16,665 nucleotides of DNA from JBNKEI01 sp050288705 (GTDB lineage: Bacteria; Myxococcota; Myxococcia; Myxococcales; UBA5297): NCBI GenBank assembly GCA_050288705.1, contig JBNKEI010000016.1:1-16665 (forward strand), written 5' to 3'. The notes under the pieces are model-generated. The model did no database searches, was not told where the DNA came from, and saw only the letters and a program-made list of their open reading frames with translations. A program made the translations under genes and the position numbers. This document shows positions 15,075-16,665 of this stretch, in pieces. Within the stretch, counting starts at the first letter, position 1; the number at the start of each line of letters is the position of its first letter.

Positions 15075-16160
15075 GTGACCAACCATAACGTACGCATTGC
15101 ATTTTTTAATGCCAAACCCTACGACATCGAGTCATTCCAGCAGACTAATCCACATTACGGTTTCGAAATTCACTATTTTGAAGAAAATCTTTCTTTAGAC
15201 ACTGTTGCTCTTACCAAGGACATGGACGCCGTCTGCCTGTTTGTAAACAATGCCGTGACCGGAGAACTAATTGAGCCCTTGCAAAAAAATGGTGTAAAGC
15301 TAATTGCCTTACGGTGTGTGGGGTACAACAATGTTGACCTGAAATCTACCTTTGGCAAAATTCCGGTGGTGCGAGTACCTGCCTATTCCCCTTATGCGGT
15401 TGCTGAGCATGCCGTTGCCTTAATCTTGACTCTCAACCGGAAAACTCACAAAGCCTATATGCGCACCCGCGAAAATAATTTCACTATTCAGGGATTTTTA
15501 GGATTCGATCTTTTTGAAAAGACCGCTGGCATTGTAGGAACGGGAAAAATTGGCCAGATTGTAATTCAAATTCTAAAAGGCTTTGGAATGAAAATAAAAG
15601 CTTATGATCCGTTTCCTAATTATGCTCTGGCAGAAAAAAATGGATTTGTCTATTCCGACCTGGATAATCTTTGCCAAGAATCGGACATCATTTCTCTTCA
15701 TTGCCCTCTTACCCATGATACCGAATACATTATTAATGAACCAAGAATATCCCAAATGAAGCCTGGGGTTATGCTCATTAACACCAGTCGGGGAAAGTTG
15801 GTAGATACCATGGCATTAATTCAAGCTTTAAAGACCGGCCATGTAGGTTCGGCAGGACTGGACGTATATGAAGAAGAGGAAAACATATTTTTCGAAGATT
15901 TTTCCAACGCTGTAATGGGAGACGACGTTTTAGCCAGGTTGCTCAGTTTCCCTAACGTATTGGTTACTTCTCATCAAGCATTCTTTACCAAAGAAGCTTT
16001 GTCCAACATTGCTTTTGCTACTTTGGAAAATGTGAGGCTCTTTTTCCAAGAAAATAAACTACCTAATGAAATTTGCTATCGCTGTGGCCAAAACCCTTCT
16101 CAGTGCCCAAAGAAGGAAACCGGAAAGTGCTTTCTACCAAAAAAACCAGGCGATAATTAG
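15075..16160 (+). CDS. ldhA: D-lactate dehydrogenase-like 2-hydroxyacid dehydrogenase with Cys-rich tail
   Basis: 361 residues. D-2-hydroxyacid dehydrogenases of the LdhA type interconvert pyruvate and D-lactate with NADH. The Rossmann motif is GTGKIG (155-160) and Asp178 after beta-2 (AYDPFP) selects NAD. Active-site residues are Arg239 (NTSRGKLVD), Glu266 (LDVYEEE) and His300 (TSHQAF). VPAYSPYAVAEHAVALIL (101-118) and the RCVGYNNVDL loop are typical of LdhA. It is about 30 residues longer than E. coli LdhA: the tail NEICYRCGQNPSQCP with KKETGKCF carries four cysteines (334, 337, 344, 352) in a C-x2-C-x6-C-x7-C pattern that could bind a metal or cluster. The start is GTG with CGGAGA about 6 nt before. 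It stands alone between a terminator and the terminal repeat. The reaction is probable; other 2-keto acids are possible substrates. Confidence 0.9.
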   Translation: MTNHNVRIAFFNAKPYDIESFQQTNPHYGFEIHYFEENLSLDTVALTKDMDAVCLFVNNAVTGELIEPLQKNGVKLIALRCVGYNNVDLKSTFGKIPVVRVPAYSPYAVAEHAVALILTLNRKTHKAYMRTRENNFTIQGFLGFDLFEKTAGIVGTGKIGQIVIQILKGFGMKIKAYDPFPNYALAEKNGFVYSDLDNLCQESDIISLHCPLTHDTEYIINEPRISQMKPGVMLINTSRGKLVDTMALIQALKTGHVGSAGLDVYEEEENIFFEDFSNAVMGDDVLARLLSFPNVLVTSHQAFFTKEALSNIAFATLENVRLFFQENKLPNEICYRCGQNPSQCPKKETGKCFLPKKPGDN

Positions 16161-16230
16161 TCTGTTATTGGGACACACCAGGGCAATCGAGTTCTAAATG
16201 TTATTGATATCTCCAAACGAATATGCTTCC

Positions 16231-16267
16231 GGTCAGCCTGAGCGTAGCGATAGCGAAGTCGATTGGG
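16231..16267. repeat. Possible dispersed intergenic repeat
   Basis: The segment reads GGTCAGCCTGAGCGTAGCGA, then TAGCGAAGTCGATTGGG. It resembles the CTGAGCGTAGCGAAGTCGAAG-type short repeats scattered between genes in many bacterial genomes, and it has an internal TAGCGA duplication. Only one copy is present here, so its repeat nature rests on recall and is uncertain. The rest of 16161-16294 shows no gene or clear terminator. Confidence 0.35.
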
Positions 16268-16330
16268 AAACGTAGATATTTATTTCTAATAAATTAGGGC
16301 ATGTCCCTATATCCGACATCGCCGCTCCGT

Positions 16331-16355
16331 CATTCCCTCGAAGGCGGGAATCCAG
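16331..16355. repeat. Palindromic GTCATTCCC...GGGAATCCAG unit
   Basis: ATTCCC (16332-16337) and GGGAAT (16346-16351) form a short stem around TCGAAGGC, within CATTCCCTCGAAGGCGGGAA followed by TCCAG. The same family of palindrome, in the form CGCGAAAGCGGGAATCCAG, opens the window at bases 1-19. Such palindromes are widespread REP-like intergenic repeats in Gram-negative genomes. Confidence 0.7.
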
Positions 16356-16369
16356 TGGGCACGACTTTG

Positions 16370-16551
16370 TCAATTGATGATTTGGGGCCAAAGGTCAAGC
16401 CAATCCAGGGTTCGTTTTTTCGATGAGACCCGTCTTCCACGCACGACGCCACTTTTTTAGCTGCTTTTCACGACCAATTGCGGTCAACATGTCCTCGAAC
16501 AACTCCATAGTACACCAAGATATGGACCTTGTATTTGGCGGTGAAGCCCTG
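16370..16551 (-). pseudogene. Decayed C-terminal half of a GIY-YIG nuclease gene
   Basis: On the minus strand the translation gives QGFTAKYKVHILVYY, then after one extra G at about 16517-16518 ELFEDMLTAIGREKQLKKWR and RAWKTGLIEKTNP. After a second extra G (about 16403-16404) it gives DWLDLWPQIIN and a stop. Joined, this is the typical C-terminus of small (about 95 residue) GIY-YIG domain proteins: V-E-G-F-T, then L-V-Y-x-E, E-D-M, A-I-x-R-E-K-Q-L-K-K-W-x-R-x-W-K, L-I-E-x-x-N-P-x-W. The N-terminal half with the GIY and YIG strands is missing and replaced by unrelated repeat sequence. Truncation plus two +1 frameshifts make it non-functional unless these are sequencing errors. Confidence 0.8.
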
Positions 16552-16665
16552 CACGAATTTGAGACCACTTACTCTCGTCCAACGACAATCGTAACGCCAT
16601 CCAAAGCCTAAACCAAAGGTCAGATCGGAATGCAAGCTGGTCTTTCGACTGTGGCGCCCCCTGGA

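Larger units (their letters stand above)
16295..16665. repeat. Right copy of the terminal inverted repeat with nuclease remnant
   Basis: Inverted relative to bases 1-192. Its inner end, TAGGGCATGTCCCTATATCC and GACATCGCCGC (16295-16325), is identical to the left copy, and its outer 114 nt (16552-16665) match bases 15-128 with two mismatches. In between, this copy retains about 217 bases absent from the left one: a GTCATTCCC palindrome and the decayed GIY-YIG coding region. It is cut by the window edge at a point equivalent to the palindrome that opens the window. The fuller length suggests this is closer to the parental element. Confidence 0.9.

Noticed and set aside
16423..16611. Plus-strand frame of 62 codons in the right repeat
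   Set aside because: It is antisense to the GIY-YIG remnant and has no recognisable product.
1..16665. CRISPR array, tRNA or rRNA gene, phage or transposase gene
   Set aside because: None seen. No regularly spaced repeats, no cloverleaf-like segment and no DDE or recombinase motif was found on reading both strands.

Overview
The window looks like a 16.7 kb contig from a Gram-negative bacterium of moderate to low GC content. Both ends lie in two copies of one dispersed repeat in inverted orientation, so the sequence was probably cut by the assembly rather than by biology. A likely outer-membrane protein, a serine-palmitoyltransferase-like enzyme, a cN-II type 5'-nucleotidase and PAS-kinase/HDOD signalling genes fit a deltaproteobacteria-like lineage (Myxococcota, Bdellovibrionota or Desulfobacterota in the wide sense). 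That placement is inference; there is no rRNA or other strong marker here.

Left part (190-2523): a HExxH metalloprotease (M48-like) faces a convergent group on the minus strand. That group holds a TPR protein resembling the SycD/LcrH chaperones of type III secretion and a Gly/Ser-rich, Met/Gln-helix protein of harpin-like composition with a strong terminator behind it. A 48-codon reading frame, absent from long-ORF searches, sits just upstream and is coupled to the harpin-like gene. The protease and the harpin-like protein have similar Ser/Thr-rich N-termini, so this may be an orphan type III secretion cargo and chaperone locus. No secretion-apparatus gene is visible.

Middle part (2524-8065, all minus strand): housekeeping metabolism. 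A cN-II/HAD-IG 5'-nucleotidase lies 12 nt behind mtnA (methionine salvage). Upstream are ilvC (branched-chain amino acid synthesis, with an unusual cofactor loop), a calcineurin-like phosphoesterase, and a short-chain dehydrogenase. The dehydrogenase is divergent from a plus-strand alpha-oxoamine synthase that most resembles serine palmitoyltransferase (8191-9462). Together these two suggest the first two steps of bacterial sphingolipid synthesis. A probable outer-membrane beta-barrel protein converges on the synthase with no spacer.

Right part (10488-16160, plus strand): a three-gene signalling operon of a soluble PAS-PAS-PAS histidine kinase, a REC-HDOD regulator, and a REC regulator with a degenerate HD domain. 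After a terminator comes an NAD-dependent D-lactate dehydrogenase-like enzyme with its own candidate promoter and a four-cysteine tail. The last 370 bases are the right copy of the terminal repeat. It contains the decayed C-terminal half of a GIY-YIG nuclease gene (two +1 frameshifts) next to a palindrome of the GTCATTCCCGCGAAAGCGGGAATCC type. The left copy is an internally deleted version of the same repeat.
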